From: Enterovibrio gelatinilyticus
Lineage (GTDB): Bacteria > Pseudomonadota > Gammaproteobacteria > Enterobacterales > Vibrionaceae
Reading direction: 5' to 3'
Assembly (NCBI RefSeq): GCF_028683095.1
Contig: NZ_JAJUBC010000013.1
Coordinates: forward strand, 1-64,000
DNA length: 64,000 nucleotides
Within the stretch, counting starts at the first letter, position 1, and every line of letters begins with the position of its first letter. The notes below the pieces were generated by a model. That model was not told where the DNA came from. It did not search any database and was given only the letters and a program-made list of their open reading frames with translations. The position numbers and the translations under genes were made by a program. Below are positions 25,444 to 34,069 of this stretch, in pieces.

Positions 25444-26364
25444 ATGGAAATTCACTTACCCCCACTAAACGCATTACGGGCTTTCGAAAGTGTTGCCCGA
25501 TTACTCAGTATCAAAGCGGCGGCTGAAGAGCTGCATGTCACACCTGCTGCGGTAAGCCAGCAGATAAAGTCATTAGAGAACTACTTAGACGTGCAATTGC
25601 TTGAGCGAAAGGTGAGATCGATTGAACTCACTGAAGCGGGAGAGCAACTGTTTCCGTTTATGGAAGAAGGCTTTTCCAAGCTTGAGGAAGGCGTCAGGCA
25701 ATTACGACGCAGACAGCAAAGTAACGAATTGGTGGTAAGCGCATCTCCCACATTCGCGGCAAAATGGCTTTTGCCAAGGCTAGGTAGTTTCTACAAAGCC
25801 TATCCGAAGTATCGACTGCGCGTTGACGCTTGTGAGAGCCTGGTCAATTTTCGCTCCGATGGTGTAGATGTGGCGTTAAGATATGGCGGCGGAGGGTATC
25901 CCAATCTCTTCTGTCAGACCTTGATACCCGAAGAAGTGATACCAGTGTGCAGCCCAGCTCTGCTAAACAGCGCTAAACCCTTGCAGAAACCCGATGATCT
26001 GAGACATCACATGCTGCTCCGTTCGGCGTGGCAAACCGGTCAACAGAGCGCACCTTGCTGGGGAATGTGGTTAAGGGCGGCAGGTCTCACAGATATCGAC
26101 CCTGATGCAGGGCACCATTTCTCGTCGGAATTTTTAACTCTGCAAGCCGCCATTGAAGGGCAAGGTGTTGCGCTCACCGCCAAGGCGTTAGTCACGCAGG
26201 ACATCAACGCAGGAAAATTAGTCTATCCCTTTGGTGAGGACTTCAATCAACTCGTCGCATTCAGCTATTTCTTCGTTTGCCCAGAATCGCACTTACGTTT
26301 AAAGAAAGTACAAGCATTCAAGCAGTGGATAGAGAAAGAGATCCAAGACCAATTTAAACTCTAA
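25444..26364 (+). CDS. LysR family regulator, GcvA-like
   Basis: This codes for 306 residues with an N-terminal winged helix (LNALRAFESVARLLSIKAAA, then VTPAAVSQQIKSLE) and a C-terminal ligand domain. The closest known type is GcvA/AmpR-like, with CGM WLRAAGL in the usual place. It is divergent from the DUF1127 gene, which is its most likely target. The effector is unknown. Confidence 0.85.
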   Translation: MEIHLPPLNALRAFESVARLLSIKAAAEELHVTPAAVSQQIKSLENYLDVQLLERKVRSIELTEAGEQLFPFMEEGFSKLEEGVRQLRRRQQSNELVVSASPTFAAKWLLPRLGSFYKAYPKYRLRVDACESLVNFRSDGVDVALRYGGGGYPNLFCQTLIPEEVIPVCSPALLNSAKPLQKPDDLRHHMLLRSAWQTGQQSAPCWGMWLRAAGLTDIDPDAGHHFSSEFLTLQAAIEGQGVALTAKALVTQDINAGKLVYPFGEDFNQLVAFSYFFVCPESHLRLKKVQAFKQWIEKEIQDQFKL

Positions 26365-26555
26365 GCGGGCATCGATACTGATATCAGATAAGGGCAAACA
26401 ACGTCCTTTCACTATGAACTCTAGATTGTTGCCTAGGTATAAAACATCGCTTTAAGGGTTAAAAATACATTCACGTGAAAACTCACTTAACTGCCAAAAT
26501 TTAGAAAAAACCAAAAATGGGTCCTTTTAGTCCCCTAGCCATTGTTATATATAAG

Positions 26556-26933
26556 TTAATACACCTTACTAAGTTGTTTGCGCCACTCAGGTTGTTTGTC
26601 TTGAAAAGCCCAATATGTATCCATGTTAGTGATAATCCCGTTCTCCAAGCTCAGGATGCTGGTTGCGTAGAAACTATCATCACAATGTGGGCTGGATACG
26701 TATGTCACACTTATGACTTTATTTGTGGTTGTTTCTTCAAGGCTTAACACTTCAAATTTCCAATCAGCACCAAACACTTCATTTACCGCTATATATTCGT
26801 CACGTGTCTCGTAATATTCGCGACTTGTAGGCCACACAACTCGTAAATTCTCATGCAATAACGCCTTTGCCTGAACGTATTCGCCACGGCTAAATTTCGC
26901 CCAAAGTTCCCTTACTACATCAATGTTACTCAT
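26556..26933 (-). CDS. SnoaL/NTF2-like protein
   Basis: This codes for 125 residues. The start MSNIDVVRELWAKFSRGEYVQAKALL and the middle with ENLRVVWPTSREYYETRDEYIAV match the NTF2-like alpha+beta fold found in many small enzymes and binding proteins. I chose the ATG at 26933 after AAGGA; the longer frame runs into a hairpin region. The gene is AT-rich and flanked by hairpins, like a cassette. No function can be given. Confidence 0.75.
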   Translation of the reverse strand: MSNIDVVRELWAKFSRGEYVQAKALLHENLRVVWPTSREYYETRDEYIAVNEVFGADWKFEVLSLEETTTNKVISVTYVSSPHCDDSFYATSILSLENGIITNMDTYWAFQDKQPEWRKQLSKVY

Positions 26934-26982
26934 CGAAAATCCTTGGATATTGCAAATTAGAAGTAGTGCCCCCCATAGACGG

Positions 26983-27022
26983 CATGTGTTTTTTGCGGGT
27001 CCAACCCGCAAAGGGGAACATG
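26983..27022. repeat. long hairpin between two small minus-strand genes
   Basis: CATGTGTTTTTTGCGGGT-CCAA-CCCGCAAAGGGGAACATG has a perfect 9-base inner stem and matching outer bases. It separates the 27060 and 26556 genes and may end transcription of the former or be a remnant recombination site. Confidence 0.5.
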
Positions 27023-27059
27023 TTTAATGCGTATATTGTATGCGAGTCCATCCTACACA

Positions 27060-27617
27060 TTAGGATGTGATGTGTACTTCGATTAGCTTTAAACCATATG
27101 CTTCTCCGGCTAAGTCGTATGCCGCAGAGCACTTATTCATAAAGCCATGCTGGAAAGAGGTGATTTCAGTATTCACAAGCTCATAAGTTGAAATGTGTTT
27201 ACTAACATTTTCCACATTAAATGCTCTTTCTGTACAAGGAAAAACGACCTTTGTTGGGATCTGGGGCTTAATATCAAGATGATTTCTTATTTGCGTCGGA
27301 TAAAAACAAATCGCCTGACGGCAATCTCCACTATCCAAACTAGAAACTCGCCACACCGCACTCGCGCCTGCACTGAAACCTATAATCAGTTCCGGTTTCA
27401 CTACTGAGATAGATTCTGATACTAAAGATAAGTATTTGTCATGTCCGCACTGTTTAACGAACGCATCATAGGCATCTTGCTCATTTATGAAGCTATGACG
27501 CATCCCCTCATAGGGGTCAATAACCTCTAGATCAACGTCAAGATGAGTTAGATGATTGCTTAAGCAATCAATTGATTCACATAGCCCAAAGATATCTGTG
27601 ACCAATACAACCTTCAT
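27060..27617 (-). CDS. dienelactone hydrolase-like alpha/beta hydrolase
   Basis: This codes for 185 residues with the alpha/beta hydrolase fold. The nucleophile elbow is GFSAGASAVW, and a late histidine stands in FQHGFMN; an aspartate in the expected position is not obvious. The cytoplasmic protein resembles short dienelactone hydrolase relatives. AAGGAAAGGATGTAA precedes the ATG. Upstream on the same strand is a CGTTATGTGC sequence like an attC end, so this may be a cassette gene. Confidence 0.7.
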   Translation of the reverse strand: MKVVLVTDIFGLCESIDCLSNHLTHLDVDLEVIDPYEGMRHSFINEQDAYDAFVKQCGHDKYLSLVSESISVVKPELIIGFSAGASAVWRVSSLDSGDCRQAICFYPTQIRNHLDIKPQIPTKVVFPCTERAFNVENVSKHISTYELVNTEITSFQHGFMNKCSAAYDLAGEAYGLKLIEVHITS

Positions 27618-27959
27618 TTACATCCTTTCCTTTTGACAGTGGGTCGATCGCACATAACGTTTTGTTTTAAAAAGCGTATCACTAAAGGCAGTTGATCTAC
27701 GAATGGGAAAGCAAGACAGAGCGGTGTATTTCTACATACTTCACGGATTCCTTTGGATTGAATCCGAGGGTCTCCCCTATCCACCTTCTGTTTTCTCGTT
27801 TGTCGCTCTCCGGCAGTTAGCATTGCACAACATAGTTTGCAGAAAAGTTTCTTAACTTAGACAACTTCTTCTGTCTTCCCTTAATAGACTTACAATCCTT
27901 GAGTTTCCCCTCTCCCACATTGCCCTTTCGTTAAGGGTTTCGCGATAAGGATTTAAGCG
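27618..27959. other. gene-free stretch with attC-like ends
   Basis: Read on the minus strand, it contains TGCTAACTGCCGG and, about 150 bases further, AAAACGTTATGTGCG directly before the gene at 27617. Together these resemble an attC left end and right core. A 69-codon open frame here has no start signal and is not called. On the plus strand the last 40 bases hold the start region of the 27960 gene (ATAAGG). Confidence 0.4.
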
Positions 27960-29015
27960 TTGAATAAGGCTCGCCGTTTTACTTGTTTTTTGCTCGTATT
28001 CGCTCTAGTGACATGGATTTATGTACAGTGGGCAGAACGCTTCACGCCCATGACTCAACACGGAAGAATCAACGGACAGCTTATTCGCATTAGCCCGCAG
28101 GTATCAGGACCAATATCCAGCATTTCTGTCGTCAACAATGCCGAAGTTCGGCGAGGGCAAGCACTACTGAGTATTGAGAGGCGATCGTTTGAGTTAGCCG
28201 CGGAATCTGCTCGATTATCGCTAGCAAAAGTGGTGAAGGCGTTCAAAGTAAATTCAGAAGCGATTAGCACGGCGAAAACCAATGAAGTGGCCGCTCGCGT
28301 CAGATTGGCCAAGGCAAAACAATACACTGAACGAAATACCTTACTCGCTCGCCGAGGTGTTATCGACCAAGCCCTCCTTAATCGCAGTCAATTAGCATTG
28401 AATGCTGCCCAAAATGCGCTGTCCGAATCCACTGCTTCACTAATGAAAGCGTATGAAGCACTTGGTCACAAAGCGGTCAATAGTCTCGCCGTAAAAAGCG
28501 CACTCAATGAACTCGACAAAGCGCTGCTCAATCTGTCTTATACCGATATTAAGGCACCCGCTTCGGGCGCAGTGACAAATATCCGTGTGGCAGCGGGAGA
28601 CTACGCGACCACGGGTCATCCTCTGTTGACTTACCTAAACACTGACCATTTGTGGCTGACTGCGATGGTAAAAGAAATCTCTCTTGGCTATGTCGACAAG
28701 GGCACGCTGGTCAAAATAATATTCGAGGCGTATCCCGGCCAGGTATACCACGGAGAAGTCACCTCTATTGGTTGGGGAAGCAGTGGAAATGGTAGCCTGA
28801 AAATAGACAGCATCAATGGCTTATTTGAATCGCCAGCAGATATCCAATACCCTCAACGTTTCCCAGTCAATGTGCGATTTTTTGACTTACCTGAGGACGT
28901 TACGCTCAGGTATGGCGGGCTGGCAACAGTAAGTTTCTACCCGAGACAGTCTGAGTTTGGTGAGGCGTTATTGGATTTTTGGACATGGGTATGGAGCTAT
29001 CTTAGCTATGTTTGA
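27960..29015 (+). CDS. HlyD/EmrA-type membrane fusion protein, orphan
   Basis: This codes for 351 residues from TTG after ATAAGG. One N-terminal membrane helix (CFLLVFALVTWIYVQWA) is followed by the two halves of a lipoyl domain (ISPQVSGPISSISVVNNAEVR and KAPASGAVTNIRV) around a long coiled-coil hairpin, then a beta-barrel part. Such adaptors bridge an inner membrane pump and an outer membrane channel. No pump or TolC gene is adjacent, so its partner is elsewhere. It resembles the YibH/YiaV group, which often stands with a small DUF3302 gene that is missing here. Confidence 0.85.
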   Translation: MNKARRFTCFLLVFALVTWIYVQWAERFTPMTQHGRINGQLIRISPQVSGPISSISVVNNAEVRRGQALLSIERRSFELAAESARLSLAKVVKAFKVNSEAISTAKTNEVAARVRLAKAKQYTERNTLLARRGVIDQALLNRSQLALNAAQNALSESTASLMKAYEALGHKAVNSLAVKSALNELDKALLNLSYTDIKAPASGAVTNIRVAAGDYATTGHPLLTYLNTDHLWLTAMVKEISLGYVDKGTLVKIIFEAYPGQVYHGEVTSIGWGSSGNGSLKIDSINGLFESPADIQYPQRFPVNVRFFDLPEDVTLRYGGLATVSFYPRQSEFGEALLDFWTWVWSYLSYV

Positions 29016-29058
29016 CGGCATGTTCATTTACATATCGAACAATGCCAGTAATCAGCCA

Positions 29059-30726
29059 TTATTTTTCCTTGAATTGGCTGTCTTCTCCCTGACCTCCTGA
29101 CACTGTATTGCTTTCGTCGGCGTGGTTCGCTGATGCAGCAAAGGATGGCAAAGGCGTATTCATATCGACGTCCTCCTTAGCAACCATAGCTGGGGTAGAA
29201 ACGTGATCTTCTTGTTCGTTTTCGATGTTTGATACCTCGACAGAGGGCAATGATGAGTTGAGTTTGGGTTCATCGTCTTCATCCAGCGCAGAGACCACTG
29301 AATCGGGAACCGCGCGCACCTCACGTGAGGATGAGCTTGTGATAGAAGACAACTCAAAATAAACGCAAAAACCATGCCCCCACTTTTTTCCCTCTTCCAC
29401 ATCAAGATGTTCAAGTTGGCTTTGATGAAGGCTCAATATAGCTTCGACAATTTTTGTTCCCATGCCAAGCGAACCGAGCACTGCATTTTCATCGACCGCA
29501 TTTGAAACGCGAAAACCCACACGACGTGCCGCAATGAATACTGTCTCCAACACTATCGTCGAATGCTTTGGGCTATGGCGCACTGCGTTTTCAAGCAAGT
29601 TGTCGAAGACTCGATTAATCAGCTGTTCATCAGCAAGAATGGAGCAAGGCGTACTCACGTTAACCGAAACCTGGATGTCTTTTTGTTGCGCCGACAAGAC
29701 AAAGCGCTCTTTGATTTCTTGAAGTAAGGTGTCAACATCGATCTCTTGGTAAGACAAAACAACTTTTGCTGTAGGCGATCGCGCAGCTTCCAACTGATCC
29801 TTTAAATGACGCTGAAGTCGTTGAGCATTGTGATACGCCGTATCAATCATACTTCGACCTTCTTTGTGCTGAATACGCCATGTCTCCAAATAACCAAGTA
29901 CATTTGCCAACGGCGTTTTTAAATCATGGCTGAGTTGTATCAAATGCTCTCGTCGTTGAGCTTCTTGAATCCGAAGTTGAATAAACTGCTGTTGAATAAC
30001 CGCCATCATACGCCGATATTGGATAGCCATGTCTTGGAGTTCAGCAGCAGAAAATTGAAGAGGTGGCGTAACGCGAAATTCGGAGGTGGCGGCTTGTTCA
30101 ATCTGATTCACCATCAGCCTGCCAGGCGTAATAATATGTCGAATGACCATGCGATAGACACCAAATGCAAACAACAATATCGCCACCAGCGCCGCGATAA
30201 CGACAGGGATATACAGCACCAAGGTGTCTGGATCTAATGGAAGGCTGCGTTGGGAGCTGCCTATCAACACATACAGGTAGCCCGCCACGCTGCCATTTGC
30301 ATCAATCTGCGCTGCGGAAAACACCTTCTTCCCGTATTGAGATAAAGGGTCATCACCTAAAATCGGAAATGGTTGGTCGTTTAAAAATTGTTGGATCGGT
30401 GTAATGTCAATTTGTCTACGCAATACCTGATCAACAGGTGGCCCTGACGTCGTGATATTACCTTTAGGGTCGAGAAAATAGATTTCAAAATCGGGACCAA
30501 GCAGCATGAGAGTGTGGAATATGGAAGAGAGAGCTTCCGTGCTGTAGTCATCCCCTACCATCAGGGGGTTGTCATCTCGCATATGCAACGCGAGATCTCT
30601 ATGAAGTTCTTGTTGTGACCTCAGTTCATTACCCTGCCACAAAGTCACACTCACAAACGTCAGTATCGTCGCACTGATAAAAAACCACACCAAAGTGAAT
30701 AGCATTAATCGGTGTTTAAACGTCAA
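29059..30726 (-). CDS. sensor histidine kinase with atypical ATPase domain and acidic tail
   Basis: This codes for 555 residues: membrane helix at about 10-30, a periplasmic sensor to about 168, a second helix at 170-192, a HAMP-like linker, the phospho-acceptor histidine at 267 in LIQLSHDLKTPLANVLGY, and the N box at FDNLLENAVRHSP (Asn380). The G1 box, normally DxGxGI, is shortened to FRVSNAVDENAVLG, while the later GMGTKIVEAIL is present. A tail of about 95 residues (461-555) rich in Ser, Glu and Asp follows the ATPase domain, which is unusual. The regulator at 30820 is its likely partner, 93 bases upstream on the same strand. Confidence 0.85.
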   Translation of the reverse strand: MTFKHRLMLFTLVWFFISATILTFVSVTLWQGNELRSQQELHRDLALHMRDDNPLMVGDDYSTEALSSIFHTLMLLGPDFEIYFLDPKGNITTSGPPVDQVLRRQIDITPIQQFLNDQPFPILGDDPLSQYGKKVFSAAQIDANGSVAGYLYVLIGSSQRSLPLDPDTLVLYIPVVIAALVAILLFAFGVYRMVIRHIITPGRLMVNQIEQAATSEFRVTPPLQFSAAELQDMAIQYRRMMAVIQQQFIQLRIQEAQRREHLIQLSHDLKTPLANVLGYLETWRIQHKEGRSMIDTAYHNAQRLQRHLKDQLEAARSPTAKVVLSYQEIDVDTLLQEIKERFVLSAQQKDIQVSVNVSTPCSILADEQLINRVFDNLLENAVRHSPKHSTIVLETVFIAARRVGFRVSNAVDENAVLGSLGMGTKIVEAILSLHQSQLEHLDVEEGKKWGHGFCVYFELSSITSSSSREVRAVPDSVVSALDEDDEPKLNSSLPSVEVSNIENEQEDHVSTPAMVAKEDVDMNTPLPSFAASANHADESNTVSGGQGEDSQFKEK

Positions 30727-30819
30727 TATCTCACTCCAAAACCCACCTAAACATCAATCCAACTGCTCTGTCCTGCACTCGCGGCTTGTTCACTAAACAA
30801 TAGCGCTAAAACGTCATCG

Positions 30820-31572
30820 TTAAAGTCGTTGTAATGCGTTTGCCTCTCTAAACTTATAGCCTACCCCCCACACAGTATGAATGTACTTCGGCATATCAGG
30901 ATCACTTTCAAGTTTGCTTCTGAGACGGTTAATCGCGCAGCAAACGGTGTGTCGATAGCCGTCATAATCTGTATTCCACACACGGCTCAATAGCTCATCT
31001 TTACTGAATACACGTTCTGGCCTTTTCGCCAAGCAACACAATAGAGAGAACTCTGTGGGCGTTAAATTGATGGTCTTACCGCCCAAGGTGACACTGTGAG
31101 TCTCGGTTGAAATTTCCAAGTGATCAAACATCAAGGAGGCTTCATTCTCATCCTCACTTGAGGGCTCTATGACTGCTTCCGAACTGTTTTGCCAGTGATT
31201 ATGTACTGCGGCGCGTCTCATCAAAGCGCGAACTCTCGCTTGGAACTCAACCACACTGAATGGCTTAGCCAAGTAATCATCCGCGCCAGATTCAAACCCT
31301 TCTACCATGTCAGATTCAGAATCCAGTGCAGTCAACATCAAAACAGGGATGCCATTTTGCTTTTGGCGCAGATACTCACAGAAGGTTTTACCATCACCAT
31401 CGTCCAACCCACGATCTAAAACGACGGCAACAATATTGTTTTCTACCAGCGCTTGATACCCTGCTACCAATGATGTGCCTCTAGTCACTTCAAAGCCCAT
31501 CACCTTAAGATGCAAAGCAATCAAACCCGAAATATCTGCGTCATCTTCTAAAACTAAAACAGACTGTTGCAT
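30820..31572 (-). CDS. OmpR-type response regulator
   Basis: This codes for 250 residues from ATG 31572, which has GGGAG in front (the frame is open to 31608). The receiver domain has the acidic pair in LEDDADIS, the phospho-aspartate in VVLDRGLDDGDG and the lysine in YLAKPF. The C-terminal winged helix is of the OmpR/PhoB type (LTPTEFSLLCCLAKRPERVFS... YIHTVWGVGYKF). It probably acts with the kinase at 29059. The betaine transporter genes diverge on its other side, so osmotic or solute control is conceivable but not shown. Confidence 0.88.
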   Translation of the reverse strand: MQQSVLVLEDDADISGLIALHLKVMGFEVTRGTSLVAGYQALVENNIVAVVLDRGLDDGDGKTFCEYLRQKQNGIPVLMLTALDSESDMVEGFESGADDYLAKPFSVVEFQARVRALMRRAAVHNHWQNSSEAVIEPSSEDENEASLMFDHLEISTETHSVTLGGKTINLTPTEFSLLCCLAKRPERVFSKDELLSRVWNTDYDGYRHTVCCAINRLRSKLESDPDMPKYIHTVWGVGYKFREANALQRL

Positions 31573-31993
31573 AGAAAGCTCCCATTCATCTGCAAATATC
31601 CCTACCAAAGAACTGCAGAAGAGCCCTTATATTTCACAAAAACAGATATTTTTGACAAATTCCAGCACGAATCTTTGTTCTGATTACACTATCTTACATT
31701 TCATACATTCAGCATCAGGCATCTGACAGTTTCGCTTTTCAAATCATTAAGTTATTGAAATCACATCTCTAGCCCTCTCCCGCAAAATTGATTAGCACGC
31801 GAAGCAATTGCGGCTTATTAAGTAACTACACTAAAGAAATTTTGCTGCAAACTTGTTATGATTAACGTCATTGCGCGCATATTTTTCAGTTATTTAAACT
31901 GCAAATGGATTGATTACAAAGTGCAATATTCGCGAGATAAATGCTTAGAGCCATATGCATTTATCGTGATTATTTAAATGAGAGGGAACTTCC
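31573..31993. other. divergent promoter region, response regulator / osmolyte transporter
   Basis: This 421-base AT-rich stretch separates the divergent regulator and proX-like genes and must hold both promoters. GAGAGGGAACTTCC lies before the proX-like start. I find no clear inverted repeat or RNA gene. Confidence 0.5.
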
Positions 31994-32986
31994 ATGAAAA
32001 AACTTCTAACCACTTCATGTCTGCTGCTTTCGGCATTGCCAATGACAAGCATTGCAGCAGAGTGCGGCAAAGTGACTATCGCAGACATGAACTGGAACTC
32101 CGCAACCCTCATCGCAAATATTGACCGCTTCATTCTCGCAGAAGGCTACGACTGCGACGCTGAGCTTGTTCCTGGCGACACTATGCCAACCGGAACGTCA
32201 ATGATTGAGAAAGGTGAACCGGATATCGCCCCTGAATTCTGGAGTAACTCCCTGAAAGCCGCGCTAGATCGTGGTGTTGAGGAAGGTCGACTTCGCTTTG
32301 CAGGAGCAGTACTTTCAGACGGCGGTGAAGAAGGTTTTTGGGTGCCAAAATTTTTGGTCGACAAGAACCCTAGCCTAGCGACGATTGACGGCGTTATCGC
32401 AAATCGCGAGCTATTCGAGCACCCAGAAGACCCAACAAAATCTGCATTTTACGGCTGCCCTGCTGGCTGGAACTGTCAAATTTCTTCTGGCAACCTGTTC
32501 ACTGCAATGGGTCTAGAAGACAAAGGTTTTGAACTGATTGATCCAGGCTCAGGCGCTGGTCTTTCAGGCTCTATCGCTAAAGCTTACGAGCGCGGTGAAG
32601 GCTGGTTCGGCTACTACTGGGCACCAACAGCGGTACTGGGTAAGTACGAAATGGTAAAAGTGGACTTCGGCTCTGGCATTGATGAAGAACACTTCAAAAC
32701 CTGTACCACTGATGCTGACTGTTTAGATCCTAAAGTCACCATGTACCCACCGTCAGCGGTTGACACTGTTATCACCGAGAGCTTTGCTCAAAATTCTCCT
32801 CAAGCAGTGAGCTACTTATCTAATCGTTCATTCAAAAATGCTGAGCTGAACACACTACTAGCGTGGATGGAAGAGAACCAAGCCGATGGCGAAATTGCAG
32901 CACAACACTTCCTCGAGAACCACGAAGATATCTGGGGTTCTTGGGTTAGCGCTGACGTTGCTAAGAAAGTGAAAGCAGCACTTTAA
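31994..32986 (+). CDS. betaine-type ABC transporter substrate-binding protein
   Basis: This codes for 330 residues with a signal peptide (MKKLLTTSCLLLSALPMTSIAA). It belongs to the OpuAC/ProX family that binds quaternary amines such as glycine betaine, choline and DMSP through aromatic boxes. Tryptophans and tyrosines that could form this box are in ADMNWNSA, APEFWSNS, CPAGWNCQ and GWFGYYWAP. Four cysteines suggest disulfides (GCPAGWNC, KTCTTDADC). It is the first gene of an X-W-V operon. Whether it carries DMSP for the dddD pathway is an open inference. Confidence 0.88.
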   Translation: MKKLLTTSCLLLSALPMTSIAAECGKVTIADMNWNSATLIANIDRFILAEGYDCDAELVPGDTMPTGTSMIEKGEPDIAPEFWSNSLKAALDRGVEEGRLRFAGAVLSDGGEEGFWVPKFLVDKNPSLATIDGVIANRELFEHPEDPTKSAFYGCPAGWNCQISSGNLFTAMGLEDKGFELIDPGSGAGLSGSIAKAYERGEGWFGYYWAPTAVLGKYEMVKVDFGSGIDEEHFKTCTTDADCLDPKVTMYPPSAVDTVITESFAQNSPQAVSYLSNRSFKNAELNTLLAWMEENQADGEIAAQHFLENHEDIWGSWVSADVAKKVKAAL

Positions 32987-33001
32987 TCTCAGAGCAACAA
33001 G

Positions 33002-33032
33002 GGCGGACTGGTTTTCCAGTCCGCCATTTTTC
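33002..33032 (+). terminator. attenuating terminator between proX- and proW-like genes
   Basis: GGCGGACTGG-TTT-TCCAGTCCGCC is a perfect 10-base stem followed by ATTTTTCG, 15 bases after the binding protein stop. Read-through would give fewer permease and ATPase copies. Confidence 0.8.
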
Positions 33033-33169
33033 GCGACATATTAAGCAACATTTTTTAAGCAAGACTTTGCGACCAATCTTTCTTAATCTCAAAGAAAGTC
33101 GCCACATACCTTTCATTGAAGGGTATAAAGTTTCTCATTATTCTAAAACGCAGAGGACGCTGTACTGTT

Positions 33170-34069
33170 ATGGCAGACAATTCTTGGCTGACCGAATTTC
33201 CGGAGATGTCACGCTCCGACCTTCTGGCAATTCGTAAAACACTCGATGGCGCTTACCGCGAATTTTCGCGAAGCTATGGCGAAACTATCGAATCTTTTTT
33301 CGACCCACTTCTCCAATTTCTTATCTGGTTTGAAAAACTTCTTCTTGGCACCCCTTGGTGGTTAATGATCGCTGTTCTCGCAGGGGTATCTTACGTTGCC
33401 AGCCGTTCATGGAAGCTTTCCGTCGCGGTCATATTCTCATTCCTAGCCATTGGCTATTTCGGTATGTGGGAGGACACTATGCGCACCATGAGCATCATAT
33501 TGGTGTGTACCATGGTGGCTATCTGCCTCGGCATACCCATCGGCATCGCGATGGCGCGCTCGAACCGCGTTCAATCTGCCGTGACGCCCCTATTGGACGT
33601 CATGCAAACCATGCCCGCATTCGTCTACCTTATTCCGGTCGTCATGCTTTTAGGCATTGGTAAAATCCCTGGCGTTATTGCGGTCGTTATTTACGCTATC
33701 CCGCCCGTCATTCGCTTAACCAACCTAGGTATTCGTCTCGTCGACAAAGAAGTACTTGAGGCAGCAACGGCTTATGGTGCGAGCCCGACACAACGTTTGT
33801 TTGGTGTTCAGCTACCGCTAGCAATGCCCACAATCATGGCGGGTATTAACCAGACAATTATGATGGCACTAGCCATGGTAGTTATCGCTTCAATGATCGG
33901 TGTGAAAGGGTTGGGGCAACCTGTCCTTAAATCCATCACAAACCAATATTTTACCCTCGGCTTGATCAACGGCCTTGCTATCGTTGCCCTTGCTATCATT
34001 TTTGATAGGGTTTCTCAGAGCTATGCAAAACGCACTCAGCAGCATTTGAGTGGAGGTCACCATGAATAA
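33170..34069 (+). CDS. betaine-type ABC transporter permease (ProW-like)
   Basis: This codes for 299 residues from ATG 33170 (GAGGA upstream). About six membrane helices follow an N-terminal cytoplasmic stretch. The binding-protein-dependent permease motif lies in EAATAYGASPTQRLFGVQLPLA. Resembles ProW/OpuAB. Overlaps the ATPase start by eight bases. Confidence 0.9.
   Translation: MADNSWLTEFPEMSRSDLLAIRKTLDGAYREFSRSYGETIESFFDPLLQFLIWFEKLLLGTPWWLMIAVLAGVSYVASRSWKLSVAVIFSFLAIGYFGMWEDTMRTMSIILVCTMVAICLGIPIGIAMARSNRVQSAVTPLLDVMQTMPAFVYLIPVVMLLGIGKIPGVIAVVIYAIPPVIRLTNLGIRLVDKEVLEAATAYGASPTQRLFGVQLPLAMPTIMAGINQTIMMALAMVVIASMIGVKGLGQPVLKSITNQYFTLGLINGLAIVALAIIFDRVSQSYAKRTQQHLSGGHHE

Noticed and set aside
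27614-27823. 69-codon open frame on the minus strand
   Set aside because: No start signal, no family likeness, and it overlaps attC-like sequence.
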